Part shown: piece by piece, positions 16,097 through 23,873 of the stretch
How positions within the stretch are numbered: position 1 is the first letter of the stretch
Layout of the letters: every line of letters starts with the position of its first letter
Virus record (IMG/VR): IMGVR_UViG_3300022934_000044
Span: 1 to 43,890 of that record
Direction: 5' to 3' (one strand)
From: a virus
DNA: 43,890 bases
Notes under the pieces: generated by a model
Databases searched by the model: none
Seen by the model: only the letters and a program-made list of their open reading frames with translations
What the model was told of the DNA's origin: nothing
Position numbers and translations under genes: made by a program

Positions 16097-16694
16097 TTTT
16101 AACTCCGTAGTTAAACGATACTGCAATACGTTCGTTGTTGCTTTTGTTTTGTGTTACTTCATGTTTTGCCCAGCCAGGAAATATTGCTACCATGCCAGGT
16201 TTAGGCGGATATGTTGCCATTGTGCTTGTGATAGTATTATACTGACTTAGATTATCAGGGATATAATACTGTGCATCATCAGGACGATAAAATCTTAAAT
16301 CACCCATATTCTCATCTGGTACATCAATGTAGAATACTCCACTTAGTAATGCATCTTGATGATTGTGTAACGTGTGATATGCTCCCGGTCCATTAATGTT
16401 AATCCAAAAGTTTTGAAATTCAACTTCTGGTAATCCGCAGACTTTAGTTACATACGCCATAGCCTCATCTAATTCTGTTAAAAATTTTCTAAGTACTGGA
16501 ACGTACTGTGGATCTACTAGATCAACATTTTCAATACTACGACTGTGCCACCCACCTTGATTGCTGTTACCATGCAAGTCTGGTTCTTTAGTTCTCCAGT
16601 CATGTGCAATATGTTTCATAGCATTTCTGTCTACCTTTTCTAAATAGCCGGCAAACACAAATTGCGGAAACCATAAGTCTGCTTTAAATTCCAT
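16074..16694 (-). CDS. 2OG-Fe(II) oxygenase, TIGR02466-like
   Basis: A 206-residue protein. The core FWININGPGAYHTLHNHQDA, LLSGVFYIDVP, the late PGMVAIFPGWAKHEVTQN and the final NERIAVSFNYG match the phage-rich family of putative 2OG-Fe(II) oxygenases typified by TIGR02466, with the His pair in HTLHNH, the distal His in WAKHEV and Arg in NERIAV. It sits between bS21 copy 2 and guaC. Confidence 0.85.
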   Translation of the reverse strand: MEFKADLWFPQFVFAGYLEKVDRNAMKHIAHDWRTKEPDLHGNSNQGGWHSRSIENVDLVDPQYVPVLRKFLTELDEAMAYVTKVCGLPEVEFQNFWININGPGAYHTLHNHQDALLSGVFYIDVPDENMGDLRFYRPDDAQYYIPDNLSQYNTITSTMATYPPKPGMVAIFPGWAKHEVTQNKSNNERIAVSFNYGVKSANRPRH

Positions 16695-16939
16695 TAATAA
16701 CCAAATTCCCTTTCTTTACGGCGAACTTCTTTAAGCCAACGGGCACGACCTGCCGCTTTTGCTTTCTTACGTCTTTCACTAGGTTTAATATAGTGTTGAC
16801 GTTCACGTAGTTCTTGGAGTACTCCATCTTGTGAAACTTTTCTTTTGAATGTTCGTAGTGCTTTATTAAAGTCGCCATTTTTTACTTCGACGGTTAACCC
16901 TTTGAAATGGTTATCGTCTTTCTTCCGTTGTCTTGACAA
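16694..16939 (-). CDS. rpsU: Ribosomal protein bS21 (copy 2)
   Basis: An 81-residue bS21: LTVEVKNGDFNKALRTFKRK, then GVLQELRERQHYIKPSERRK and a basic tail. It has a 13-residue N-terminal extension (MSRQRKKDDNHFK) that copy 1 lacks. No ATG is available; the TTG at 16939 has AAGGAG 9 nt upstream and is the likely start. A consensus early promoter lies within the upstream gene (16998-17027). The two copies share the core pattern but differ at many positions, so they are not a recent duplication. Confidence 0.92.
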   Translation of the reverse strand: MSRQRKKDDNHFKGLTVEVKNGDFNKALRTFKRKVSQDGVLQELRERQHYIKPSERRKKAKAAGRARWLKEVRRKEREFGY

Positions 16940-17315
16940 AATACTGTTCTCCTTCTGCTATCTGTCGAAGATCGTAGACTCTATTATTACTAATTAAATT
17001 ATATGGTCTTTCGTTGTTACTTGTCAAGTAAAAAGTTTTAGATAATGGAAGAAGATATCCAATAAGCCAAACACAACTACTAGGCACATTATCTACATCA
17101 ATAATAATGTAATCTACGTAATTAGAAACCTCAATAACCCAATCCTGTTCTTCTTTGCTATCAAAAAGGTACAGATTAATATCCGCTTTAATATTCTTTG
17201 CAACTTCATTAAACTGTTCTTTTATATTGTCGCTAGGATTAACCAAAAGAAAACTTAAATTATTATTCATAAGTTTATCTGGAGGTGTGATCAGATTAAT
17301 AATAGGTTCACTCAT
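16911..17315 (-). CDS. Conserved phage protein, alpha/beta fold
   Basis: A 134-residue soluble protein with alternating strands and helices: LSFLLVNPSD, INLYLFDSKEEQD, YVDYIIIDVDNVP, WLIGYLLPLSKTFYLTSN. The fold looks like a Rossmann-like or TIR/receiver-type sheet, but no catalytic motif is clear. Its 3' end carries the promoter for bS21 copy 2 and overlaps that gene's start. Confidence 0.6.
   Translation of the reverse strand: MSEPIINLITPPDKLMNNNLSFLLVNPSDNIKEQFNEVAKNIKADINLYLFDSKEEQDWVIEVSNYVDYIIIDVDNVPSSCVWLIGYLLPLSKTFYLTSNNERPYNLISNNRVYDLRQIAEGEQYFVKTTEERR
16998..17027 (-). promoter_or_regulatory. Sigma-70-type early promoter for bS21 copy 2
   Basis: TTGACA, 18 nt, TATAAT, inside the upstream gene and 60-90 nt before the bS21 start. 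Confidence 0.8.
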
Positions 17316-17405
17316 AACAAAATTACTTATTTAATTATTTGTGGATCTTGTGCCAAACTGAATTATCAGTTTGTTCGGAATTTTGAACGTATGTGTCTGG
17401 TTCAA

Positions 17406-19106
17406 TTACTGTTGTGAAGTTGGGTCTTGTTCTTCCGGCTGTGTTTTCTTGCGGATTTGTTTGTTTTCTACTTTGGTTATGTACGAGGTTGCGTTCGCTC
17501 TTTTTTTTTGAAACTCTGGTGTTAACTCTTCTGCGTAAAAAATTCTATTCTTAGTATCTGGAATATCACTTTCTTCTGTTTCTTTTTCTGCTTCTTTGTT
17601 TGCGGCGTCAACCCATTCATTCCATTTGTCTAAGTCTGATGTCATATTAACTTCAGGTTCAAGTTCTTTTTGTTCTTCTTCAAAGTTAGGTGGTTCGTTA
17701 ACTGCTATCTTTTCAGCACGAATTTTTTCATACTCGTCAAAGTTTACTTCTTTATTGTCATCATCTTGTACTTCAACTTGTTCCATTCGCTGATCATGTT
17801 CAGTTGTGTTGGAAGTATCATCCTCTGGTACCACAGTTCCGTCATCTGCATCTGCATCATAACTAGGGTCTTGTAAATCTCTATCATCGTCATTATCCTT
17901 GTTTGGACCTTCTGGGTCTGACTTTGGGGGCAAACTACCTCCTTTGTCCTCACGGTACCAATTGAATGTGTACTGTGATGCAATTAGAAGCAATACTGCT
18001 AATGGGTCAAACACAAAGATAATAATAATGATTACCCAACGTACTGCCGCTTCTAATAATGTTTGATCTGCTTGTTCACCGTAGATAAATTCTGCAATAT
18101 ACTTAATAGGTCCTACTTCTGCTTCTAGTTTACGATATTCGCCTTCAATTTTATATTTCTGTTCTACTAGTGTATCTATTTCTGTATTAGCATTTTTAAT
18201 TCTTAATGTTTGTGTATCTATTTCTGCGTCAATGCTATCTGCTTTATCTGTATTACCTAACTGCTTACGTAATCTGTCAATAAGAGCATTTGATTGTTTA
18301 ACTTGATCTTCAGCAGTCTTACGTAGACGTTTAATTTCTTCAGCGGCCGCTTTAGCCTGTGGATTATTTGTTGCTTCTTCAATCTTTTTAATTAGTGCTA
18401 AACGTTCTTTCTGTTTTTCGTCTTGCCAGTCGCCAATTTTATCTGCTGTCTTTTTACCAAAGATGCCATCTGCACTAGCACCAATCATTTGTTGTGCTTT
18501 TTTAGTTTCGCCGTTGTCAATATAACCTTGTAGTGTTTCAATTTCGGCATCTATTTTAGCAAGTTCACTACGCCATAATGATGCTTGGCTATCAATTATA
18601 GCCTGTTGTTCATCGATGGCAGGTTGAATTCTTTTATAAGCATTGTCGATACGTTCTTGTTCTTTGTCAATTTGTGATTGTATGTTAGCGTCAGAACCTG
18701 TACCGCTTGATTCTAGTTTTTTAATTTGATTTTCTGCACGAACAATAATATCTTCGTTTCGTTTAATTTCGTTCTCAATACGTTCTACTTGTGCAATACT
18801 TTCTGTACCTGCACTAGTTTGTTCAATATGTGCTTTAGATAGGAACCCAAAAATACCCATACTTGTAATAAACATTAATACGAGTACTGCTATAGATAGA
18901 TACGTCTTAAGCCACCATGCGGCTCTTTCCCAGTTTCGGTGTAACCATACTGCTGTAACTAGTTTACCTACTTCTAAAGATACACCCATTACAATAATGG
19001 GAATTGCGGCCGCGGCAAATATAGCCACTAAGCCTGCGACACTATAATATATTGCTACTGCTGAAATTGTCAGAGCAGAAAAGAATGTTAAAAAACCTAA
19101 TACCAT
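17406..19106 (-). CDS. Membrane protein with large coiled-coil domain and PG-binding-like motif
   Basis: A 566-residue protein from ATG 19106 (AAGGA upstream). Two or three membrane helices lie in the first 100 residues, including LVAIFAAAAIPIIVMGVSLE and LKTYLSIAVLVLMFITSMG. Residues about 100-355 form a long charged coiled coil, within which SADGIFGKKTADKIGDWQ resembles the DGxFGxxT half of a peptidoglycan-binding repeat. A further helix (RWVIIIIIFVFDPLAVLLLI) is followed by a 170-residue acidic tail. Similar proteins occur in T4-like cyanophages. A role at the inner membrane (superinfection exclusion or lysis timing) is conceivable but not shown. A late promoter lies at 19124-19138. Confidence 0.7.
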   Translation of the reverse strand: MVLGFLTFFSALTISAVAIYYSVAGLVAIFAAAAIPIIVMGVSLEVGKLVTAVWLHRNWERAAWWLKTYLSIAVLVLMFITSMGIFGFLSKAHIEQTSAGTESIAQVERIENEIKRNEDIIVRAENQIKKLESSGTGSDANIQSQIDKEQERIDNAYKRIQPAIDEQQAIIDSQASLWRSELAKIDAEIETLQGYIDNGETKKAQQMIGASADGIFGKKTADKIGDWQDEKQKERLALIKKIEEATNNPQAKAAAEEIKRLRKTAEDQVKQSNALIDRLRKQLGNTDKADSIDAEIDTQTLRIKNANTEIDTLVEQKYKIEGEYRKLEAEVGPIKYIAEFIYGEQADQTLLEAAVRWVIIIIIFVFDPLAVLLLIASQYTFNWYREDKGGSLPPKSDPEGPNKDNDDDRDLQDPSYDADADDGTVVPEDDTSNTTEHDQRMEQVEVQDDDNKEVNFDEYEKIRAEKIAVNEPPNFEEEQKELEPEVNMTSDLDKWNEWVDAANKEAEKETEESDIPDTKNRIFYAEELTPEFQKKRANATSYITKVENKQIRKKTQPEEQDPTSQQ

Positions 19107-19123
19107 GCTGTTCCTTTTTATAT

Positions 19124-19138
19124 ACATTATATTTATCG
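19124..19138 (-). promoter_or_regulatory. T4-type late promoter
   Basis: GATAAATATAATG (ATAAATA at 19130-19136), 18 nt before the expected ribosome-binding site of the membrane coiled-coil gene. Confidence 0.6.
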
Positions 19139-19167
19139 ACGCTTTTGATATTAGATAAGTGCTATTT

Positions 19168-19608
19168 TTATCGAATAAAACGCCAACCCTTATGTCCTGA
19201 CTCTTTACAAGCCGTTTCTTTAAAGTTTCTAGTTTTGCCTTTATATAACAATGTACTTGCTAGGGTACGACAATACCCGCTACCTTGCGGATAAGTGGAT
19301 AGAACTAACACTTTGCCGTTAGTTCCTGTTTGATTATTGTACCATGATGACTCTTCGCCATTCTCTAGTGTGTTAAGAGCAAAAAAGATAGATTGTTCTT
19401 GTTTTAATCTATCTTCTTGTGGAAGTCTATACCAATGCCACTTACCTAGATTAACTAGGATACCTACATACCCGTTGGACGGTTGATATGTTGACTCTAC
19501 ACTAGATAGTGTGCTATCACTTCTATGATATGTATCTTGTGATGTTGTTGAACACGCCCCTAAAAAACTAGTAAGGACTATTAACAATATACCATCGCGA
19601 AGTTTCAT
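19168..19608 (-). CDS. Lipoprotein with 17-kDa surface-antigen-like C-terminus
   Basis: A 146-residue protein with a lipoprotein signal (MKLRDGILLIVLTSFLGAC; lipobox LGAC, Cys19). The C-terminal half (TNGKVLVLSTYPQGSGYCRT, YKGKTRNFKETACKESG, GWRFI) follows the pattern of the Rickettsia 17-kDa antigen/glycine-zipper surface protein family: a C-R pair, then T-A-C, then G-W. It should be anchored in the outer membrane. It overlaps the upstream lipoprotein gene by 41 nt. Confidence 0.78.
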   Translation of the reverse strand: MKLRDGILLIVLTSFLGACSTTSQDTYHRSDSTLSSVESTYQPSNGYVGILVNLGKWHWYRLPQEDRLKQEQSIFFALNTLENGEESSWYNNQTGTNGKVLVLSTYPQGSGYCRTLASTLLYKGKTRNFKETACKESGHKGWRFIR

Positions 19609-19906
19609 AACTGTTACCCTTTACTAGACAAGCATAGCCTTTACGTTCGACCATTTGTCCATTAATGTTAACTTCATACCAATGTTCTCTACAACTTTCT
19701 GCTAGACCCATTTTAGGCGGTAGCATCTTTTTAACTACATTGTCACTACATTGGACAATAGTATTACTAGATACTGTCTTACCATCCTTTATTTGGATTG
19801 TTTCGTCTGTTTGGCAGTATTGTGGTATATGACTTTTTGTTGCCACTTGACCTGTACTGCTACACGCCGACATCAGAATTACAGATAGTAGAAGAACATA
19901 CTTCAT
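19568..19906 (-). CDS. Small lipoprotein
   Basis: A 112-residue protein with the signal MKYVLLLSVILMSAC (lipobox MSAC, Cys15). The mature part has four more cysteines (near 31, 53, 72 and 93), enough for two disulfides in the periplasm. No further domain is recognised. It is the middle one of three consecutive lipoprotein genes. Confidence 0.72.
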   Translation of the reverse strand: MKYVLLLSVILMSACSSTGQVATKSHIPQYCQTDETIQIKDGKTVSSNTIVQCSDNVVKKMLPPKMGLAESCREHWYEVNINGQMVERKGYACLVKGNSYETSRWYIVNSPY

Positions 19907-19907
19907 A

Positions 19908-20399
19908 TTACTGAGCCTGCTTTGATTCTAGAATCAGTCTATCAAATACCTCTAAAGGCATTTTAATACGAACGTATGTATGAACCCTATTAGTACTTGC
20001 TAACTGATAAGAGTACTTCTTAACTTCAAGATGTTCTCTAATAGTTGTGTCCTTAACAAGGTGTTCAACTCTTGTTGAATCGTTTCGTGTGTCGTTTTTA
20101 ATGTCAACAACTGTAGATGAATTTACAGTTCCGTTGATTCTTTCTGCAAAGCCTTTTACTGCGAATGCATAAGCCTGTGATTCACTTGCTTGTTCGTATA
20201 GACTTTCGCCCATACCACACGCATAAGCATAATCAGTTTTCCAGAATAAAAATCCTTCTGCACCAATTTGCTCACAGTCAGCATACCAATTTGGATTTGC
20301 CTTTGTTTCTCTAACTTCGAGTGTCTTCATCGATGTACAAGCACCTAACATAGATGCAACTACACCAATTAGTAACACATTCTTTAATGTGCCTTTCAT
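19908..20399 (-). CDS. LPP20-like lipoprotein
   Basis: A 163-residue protein with the signal MKGTLKNVLLIGVVASMLGAC (lipobox LGAC, Cys21). The mature protein starts with an ANPNWY motif and continues ACGMGESLYEQASESQAYAF, AVKGFAERINGTV and a strand-rich end, the layout of the LPP20/FlgT-N-like lipoprotein family. It has a strong ribosome-binding site (AAGGAGG) and its own early promoter (20442-20470), so the three lipoproteins are probably made early. Confidence 0.75.
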   Translation of the reverse strand: MKGTLKNVLLIGVVASMLGACTSMKTLEVRETKANPNWYADCEQIGAEGFLFWKTDYAYACGMGESLYEQASESQAYAFAVKGFAERINGTVNSSTVVDIKNDTRNDSTRVEHLVKDTTIREHLEVKKYSYQLASTNRVHTYVRIKMPLEVFDRLILESKQAQ

Positions 20400-20441
20400 A
20401 AATTTAAGCCTCCTTAGCCTATTCGTTTAATTTACTATTAC

Positions 20442-20470
20442 AGTATATACAAATATAAATCAAAAGTCAA
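20442..20470 (-). promoter_or_regulatory. Sigma-70-type early promoter of the lipoprotein operon
   Basis: TTGACT, 17 nt, TATACT, with the upstream flank AAATTTCCAC shared with other early promoters here. Confidence 0.85.
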
Positions 20471-20486
20471 GTGGAAATTTGCCAAT

Positions 20487-20945
20487 TTAATTTCGACGCA
20501 TTTGTGCGATTTCTGTGGCTTGTTTCTTACCATTACCGCTATCGTCTTCAAAAATTGGAACCATATTACTTTTGTGCATTGTAGCAATGCCCAAAAGTTT
20601 TCTTTCACCTGTGTACTGCATTGGTTCCTTTTTAGTACAGGGTGAAAAACTTGCTGACGTTTGTAAACTTGGAATGTGTTTTGTTTCACGGGTAACAGTT
20701 GGGCCACTATAGTGCCACGGTGTATTGATAACAGTTTCTGTTTTGGTTTTTGGTTTGTATTCTCCGTGAATGTAATCAATGTACTCGTCCAAAGTCATCA
20801 TTAGTTTATGAAGTCCTTGTTTCTTGTATTCTTTATTTCGAATACGTAAATCTTCTTTCCAACGATCTAACTTTGCCTGTGTAATTTTACGCTTCTTCTT
20901 AGTTGTGTTAAGAGTAGTTAAGCCTCGAGCCAAATGCATTGTCAT
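20487..20945 (-). CDS. Conserved T4-like phage protein
   Basis: A 152-residue protein whose C-terminus (KLLGIATMHKSNMVPIFEDD, later ATEIAQMRR) is a familiar signature of a protein conserved across marine T4-like phages. The N-terminus is basic and helical (KKKRKITQAKLDRWKEDLR, DEYIDYIHG). The ribosome-binding site is AAAGGTG. It has its own early promoter at 20977-21005. The function is unknown. Confidence 0.8.
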   Translation of the reverse strand: MTMHLARGLTTLNTTKKKRKITQAKLDRWKEDLRIRNKEYKKQGLHKLMMTLDEYIDYIHGEYKPKTKTETVINTPWHYSGPTVTRETKHIPSLQTSASFSPCTKKEPMQYTGERKLLGIATMHKSNMVPIFEDDSGNGKKQATEIAQMRRN

Positions 20946-20976
20946 ATTGTCACCTTTATGTTACATTAACACACTT

Positions 20977-21005
20977 ATTGTAGTATATAGATGACAAAAA
21001 GTCAA
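20977..21005 (-). promoter_or_regulatory. Sigma-70-type early promoter
   Basis: TTGACT, 17 nt, TACAAT, upstream of the conserved gene at 20487-20945. Confidence 0.85.
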
Positions 21006-21018
21006 GTGAAATTTAGCC

Positions 21019-21043
21019 AAAAAAATAGGGCCCGAAGGCCCCA
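21019..21043 (-). terminator. Rho-independent terminator after the porin gene
   Basis: GGGCC-TTCG-GGCCC hairpin followed by TATTTTTTT on the minus strand, 16 nt past the porin stop codon. Confidence 0.88.
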
Positions 21044-21058
21044 TCTTTTATTTTAGTA

Positions 21059-22108
21059 TTAGAATTTGTATTTGACGCTTGCCAATACTTGCTGTGTTTC
21101 AGCGTGTTCGGCACCAGTAAATACGGAACGTCCACCTTTATCGTGGTAGTAAAGTCCCATTTCCAACCCGTCCTGTTTGTCAGAACGTTTTGAAGGATCG
21201 TAGTTTGTTGCTAGGTTATATACTACACCGTAGTAGTTACCATCATATCCTAAGTCATCATTTTCAGTTCTGTGTGCTGTAACATAAACGTTTTTGTTTA
21301 CGTTATACATTACACCGTAATCTAAACGATCGTCTTTTGTATATGTGCCTGTATTCTTATCGTCCCACAGTTCAACACCCCAAACTAATGGAACGTTCCA
21401 TCTGTATAAACTACCACCAATTGAATAACCTTCTTGGTCACCTTTGCCTGAATCTTCAGGAGAAGTAATACGCATATAAGATACATCTGCATAACCCATT
21501 AAACTAATTGTACCTGTTGCATAACCTACGTTTCCGTCGTTATCCCAACCAAGTGAAACACCCCAAGGCTGTTCTTTCTTTAGTCTATATGAATCAAAAT
21601 CAAATTCGTTGTCATATTCCCAACCACCAAATGTTAACACAGTTTTTTCTCTGTGATCAATTCTGTAGTTTGTTTCTGTATAGATTAGTGGAACAGAAAT
21701 TTTAGGAGTCTTTGCGAATCCCATTCTTTGTGCGTCAGTTTCACCAATGTACCATCTTGCTACATCATTACCAAAACCTAATTGCTTTTCTTGAACAGTA
21801 TTGTTTAATGTTGTATCTAATGAATAGTGAGTGTCGTACTTCATTGATGCCCCAATCCAATCCACTGAAAGTGTTTCAGGAATGTTTGTTGAAATACCTA
21901 GTTGCAATTCTGCACGTGAGTCCCAACCTGAATCATAGGTTTTGTCATCATAGTAACCTTCTACTTCACCATTTACAAAAAAGCCTTGCGGCAAGTTTGG
22001 AATATTATTTTCTAAAGCCTCTACTCTTTCTTCAAGACTTTTGTCATTAGCCAATGCACCTGTTGCAAATCCAAACAGGATGGCTAACACTAATGTTAGT
22101 TGTTTCAT
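21059..22108 (-). CDS. Outer-membrane porin-like beta-barrel protein
   Basis: A 349-residue protein with a signal peptide (about 20 residues, MKQLTLVLAILFGFATGALA), a short coiled-coil start (LEERVEALENNI) and then a long run of amphipathic strands rich in Tyr, Trp, Gly and Asp. It ends VKYKF; the terminal Phe is the recognition signal for outer-membrane barrel assembly. It should form a pore in the host outer membrane. A phage gene of this kind could alter nutrient uptake or hide a phage receptor. It ends at a strong terminator and lies next to three lipoprotein genes. Confidence 0.82.
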   Translation of the reverse strand: MKQLTLVLAILFGFATGALANDKSLEERVEALENNIPNLPQGFFVNGEVEGYYDDKTYDSGWDSRAELQLGISTNIPETLSVDWIGASMKYDTHYSLDTTLNNTVQEKQLGFGNDVARWYIGETDAQRMGFAKTPKISVPLIYTETNYRIDHREKTVLTFGGWEYDNEFDFDSYRLKKEQPWGVSLGWDNDGNVGYATGTISLMGYADVSYMRITSPEDSGKGDQEGYSIGGSLYRWNVPLVWGVELWDDKNTGTYTKDDRLDYGVMYNVNKNVYVTAHRTENDDLGYDGNYYGVVYNLATNYDPSKRSDKQDGLEMGLYYHDKGGRSVFTGAEHAETQQVLASVKYKF

Positions 22109-22135
22109 TTTATTTGTTTTTCCTTATCTTTATTC

Positions 22136-22162
22136 GAATAAAAAAGACACCTAGAGTGTCTT
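22136..22162 (-). terminator. Rho-independent terminator
   Basis: AGACAC-TCTAG-GTGTCT hairpin followed by a T-run on the minus strand. It ends transcripts of the small-gene cluster 22208-23805 before the porin gene. Confidence 0.82.
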
Positions 22163-22163
22163 C

Positions 22164-22179
22164 TGCTTTTATTTATGCA
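22164..22179 (-). promoter_or_regulatory. Possible T4-type late promoter upstream of the porin
   Basis: GCATAAATAAAAG (ATAAATA at 22170-22176). The terminator at 22136-22162 lies between it and the porin, so either that hairpin is part of the leader or this site is spurious. Confidence 0.4.
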
Positions 22180-22207
22180 CTCAAAGAGTGCAGTTGTTTA
22201 TTTCTGG

Positions 22208-22666
22208 CTAATCCCACAAATTTTCGTAGTACTTGCCAAAAAGTCGGAAGCCATTTGAAATACGTTTCTGTTCTTTATCTATTTCTTTTTTATCTTCAAG
22301 ACGCATCCATACATCGTCTTTGTTTGCTTTACAATCGAACGCATATATCATTTCGTCAAGGACCCAATCCCAACGCTTAAAATGATTGTCATCTGTTTGG
22401 CCTTGATACATTGCACTAATCTGTTCTTTCGGTGGCCACAGTTCTTTTGGAACATCTTTTTCATCTACATAAGGAGCGCCGTGTTTTGTTTCCTTTAATT
22501 GTTTGAGCATAGGTAAGATAATTGGAGCAAGTGTATGATCCATACTCCAAGTATCCCACTTGTCAATATGTACTTTTACTTTTTGTTCTGGACTGTATCC
22601 AAACTTGTCATACAGCCAATTGCTCCACGGCCAATGATCCGGGTACTTTCCAATTTTAACCTTCAT
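22208..22666 (-). CDS. Conserved T4-like phage protein
   Basis: A 152-residue protein, MKVKIGKYPDHWPWSNWLYD and on, containing FKRWDWVLDEMIYAFDCKAN, a pattern common to a protein of unknown function in marine T4-like phages. It is rich in Trp and acidic residues. It overlaps the upstream 62-residue gene by 11 nt and is the last gene before the terminator at 22136. Confidence 0.8.
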   Translation of the reverse strand: MKVKIGKYPDHWPWSNWLYDKFGYSPEQKVKVHIDKWDTWSMDHTLAPIILPMLKQLKETKHGAPYVDEKDVPKELWPPKEQISAMYQGQTDDNHFKRWDWVLDEMIYAFDCKANKDDVWMRLEDKKEIDKEQKRISNGFRLFGKYYENLWD

Positions 22667-22844
22667 AACTTACCACCTTTACGTTTTGTTCTTTGCCGGG
22701 CAAAGTAAATCCTCCTGCATATTCAAATGCTGTTTCTACATCTTCAAATAGAACAGGCTTAAGATTCCAATCGCATTTACCTGTATTCTCTGTTACAAAA
22801 ATCCAATCGTCTTTACCATCAAGGCAAATCATTATAGCGTACAC
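22656..22844 (-). CDS. Small conserved phage protein
   Basis: A 62-residue protein read from GTG 22844 (TAGTG overlap with the upstream stop). The sequence DDWIFVTENTGKCDWNLKPV, then FEDVETAFEYAGGF, is a small alpha/beta protein found in marine T4-like phages. An internal ATG at residue 5 is a possible start. The function is unknown. Confidence 0.65.
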   Translation of the reverse strand: MYAIMICLDGKDDWIFVTENTGKCDWNLKPVLFEDVETAFEYAGGFTLPGKEQNVKVVSYEG

Positions 22845-23035
22845 TAGTAATCTACCTCTTCAAAACTTTCCTTAATATATGCCATATTGTATTTGGAGGG
22901 ATAATGTTTTAACAATCTACTTGCTTCTTCTCTAACTGCTCGTGGCACCCGTGGATACTTCTTAGGATCTCGCAGGTCCATTAGAAATCGTTCTACGTTT
23001 AATACTGCATTTGTTCTTTCAATTGGTAATGTCAT
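22844..23035 (-). CDS. BPSL0761-like small protein
   Basis: A 63-residue protein, MTLPIERTNAVLNVERFLMD, then VPRAVREEASRLLKHYPSKY. The MTLPxERTxAVL start and the VPRxVRxEAxxLLxHYP core match a small family annotated in many Proteobacteria as BPSL0761 family protein, of unknown function. This suggests capture from a bacterial host. ATGA overlap with the upstream gene. Confidence 0.72.
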   Translation of the reverse strand: MTLPIERTNAVLNVERFLMDLRDPKKYPRVPRAVREEASRLLKHYPSKYNMAYIKESFEEVDY

Positions 23036-23346
23036 AGTTCTACAATCTCTACACCGTCGCCAAACTTTTCTTTAAGTTCGTTGTAAACGCCAGCATTGCT
23101 CATACGCAATCCTTGATAATCTTTACGCAGATTATACACACTTCCGCTGTCAGTTTCAACTGTGATGTAGTCTTTTTCAACATCAATGTTCATTGTTTTA
23201 ATAGGACTGCTCATACGCCAACTGTCACCGTATAGATACGAACCACTCCAGCCTGCGAGAATTTTTTGAAACTGTTCGCCGTTGTGTTTGATTTCTAATA
23301 CTACCCAAGTATCTGGGGATATACCTTGTTCTGGTTCTAGTTTCAT
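23032..23346 (-). CDS. Conserved phage protein
   Basis: A 104-residue protein, mostly beta-strand (WVVLEIKHNGEQFQKILAGW, YITVETDSGSVYNLRKDYQG) with a helical end. The shape suggests a small barrel or sandwich. It lies in a chain of six small genes with ATGA-type overlaps. I do not recognise a function. Confidence 0.65.
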   Translation of the reverse strand: MKLEPEQGISPDTWVVLEIKHNGEQFQKILAGWSGSYLYGDSWRMSSPIKTMNIDVEKDYITVETDSGSVYNLRKDYQGLRMSNAGVYNELKEKFGDGVEIVEL

Positions 23347-23618
23347 TCTATCTCTGCTCCAAAGCCATTTTCAGTAGCGTACAACTTCTTAATTTTTCTA
23401 CCATCAATTTCCATTCCTAATGCTACAAATGGTCCACCACTTGGATCAAACATTCCTAAGTCTAAAGTGTCTATACCTTCAACACCTTCTCGTCCACCAT
23501 AACGGCAGTATTTCAAACTATCGCCTTCCATAGTAAATTCATATGTGCTTTCTGATACTTTTGTCCAAGTATAAGAATCACTATATCTATTTGTATATTT
23601 TACATCAGATTTAAACAT
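23343..23618 (-). CDS. Conserved phage protein
   Basis: A 91-residue protein rich in Tyr, Gly and Asp (SESTYEFTMEGDSLKYCRYG, MFDPSGGPFVALGMEIDGRK), probably all-beta. It overlaps its neighbours on both sides. No family function is recognised. Confidence 0.65.
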   Translation of the reverse strand: MFKSDVKYTNRYSDSYTWTKVSESTYEFTMEGDSLKYCRYGGREGVEGIDTLDLGMFDPSGGPFVALGMEIDGRKIKKLYATENGFGAEIE

Positions 23619-23805
23619 CGTCTTTTTTCTTTAGGCTCCAATTACCATTGTCTAATTCTTCCCAGATAAGTGTATCGCCAATGTCCCAACCTACTTGGGC
23701 TAATGCTTCTGGGGGGAGTTCTAAATATAATTCTTTTGTCTTGCCATCTTCTTGAACTTGAACAGTCCAAGAATTTTCACCGGTCTGTATTGGATTTCGT
23801 ATCAT
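23611..23805 (-). CDS. AbrB/MazE-like small protein
   Basis: A 64-residue protein from ATG 23805 (AAAGG 9 nt upstream; a GTG at 23814 is the longer alternative). The C-terminal part LYLELPPEALAQVGWDIGDT followed by a short strand and GNWSLKK has the pattern of a swapped-hairpin AbrB/MazE DNA-binding domain (LP.E.L...GW..GD.L). No toxin partner is adjacent. It is the first gene after the tmRNA and may share its transcript. Confidence 0.6.
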   Translation of the reverse strand: MIRNPIQTGENSWTVQVQEDGKTKELYLELPPEALAQVGWDIGDTLIWEELDNGNWSLKKKDDV

Positions 23806-23832
23806 TGCTGTCACCTTTGATAATTAAAAAGT

Positions 23833-23860
23833 GCAACTTTTCTGTTGCTAGGGAAGTTGC
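23833..23860 (-). terminator. Hairpin at the end of the tmRNA coding piece
   Basis: GCAACTT and AAGTTGC pair across a 14-nt loop, followed by ACTTTTTAATT on the minus strand. It could be a weak terminator or a tmRNA pseudoknot element. Confidence 0.5.
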
Positions 23861-23873
23861 CACCCCCGAGTGA

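Noticed and set aside
16684-16878. 64-residue ORF overlapping bS21 copy 2
   Set aside because: Different frame within a well-supported ribosomal protein gene.
17316-17405. Short open frame after the membrane coiled-coil gene
   Set aside because: About 25 codons with no start codon and no ribosome-binding site; probably chance.
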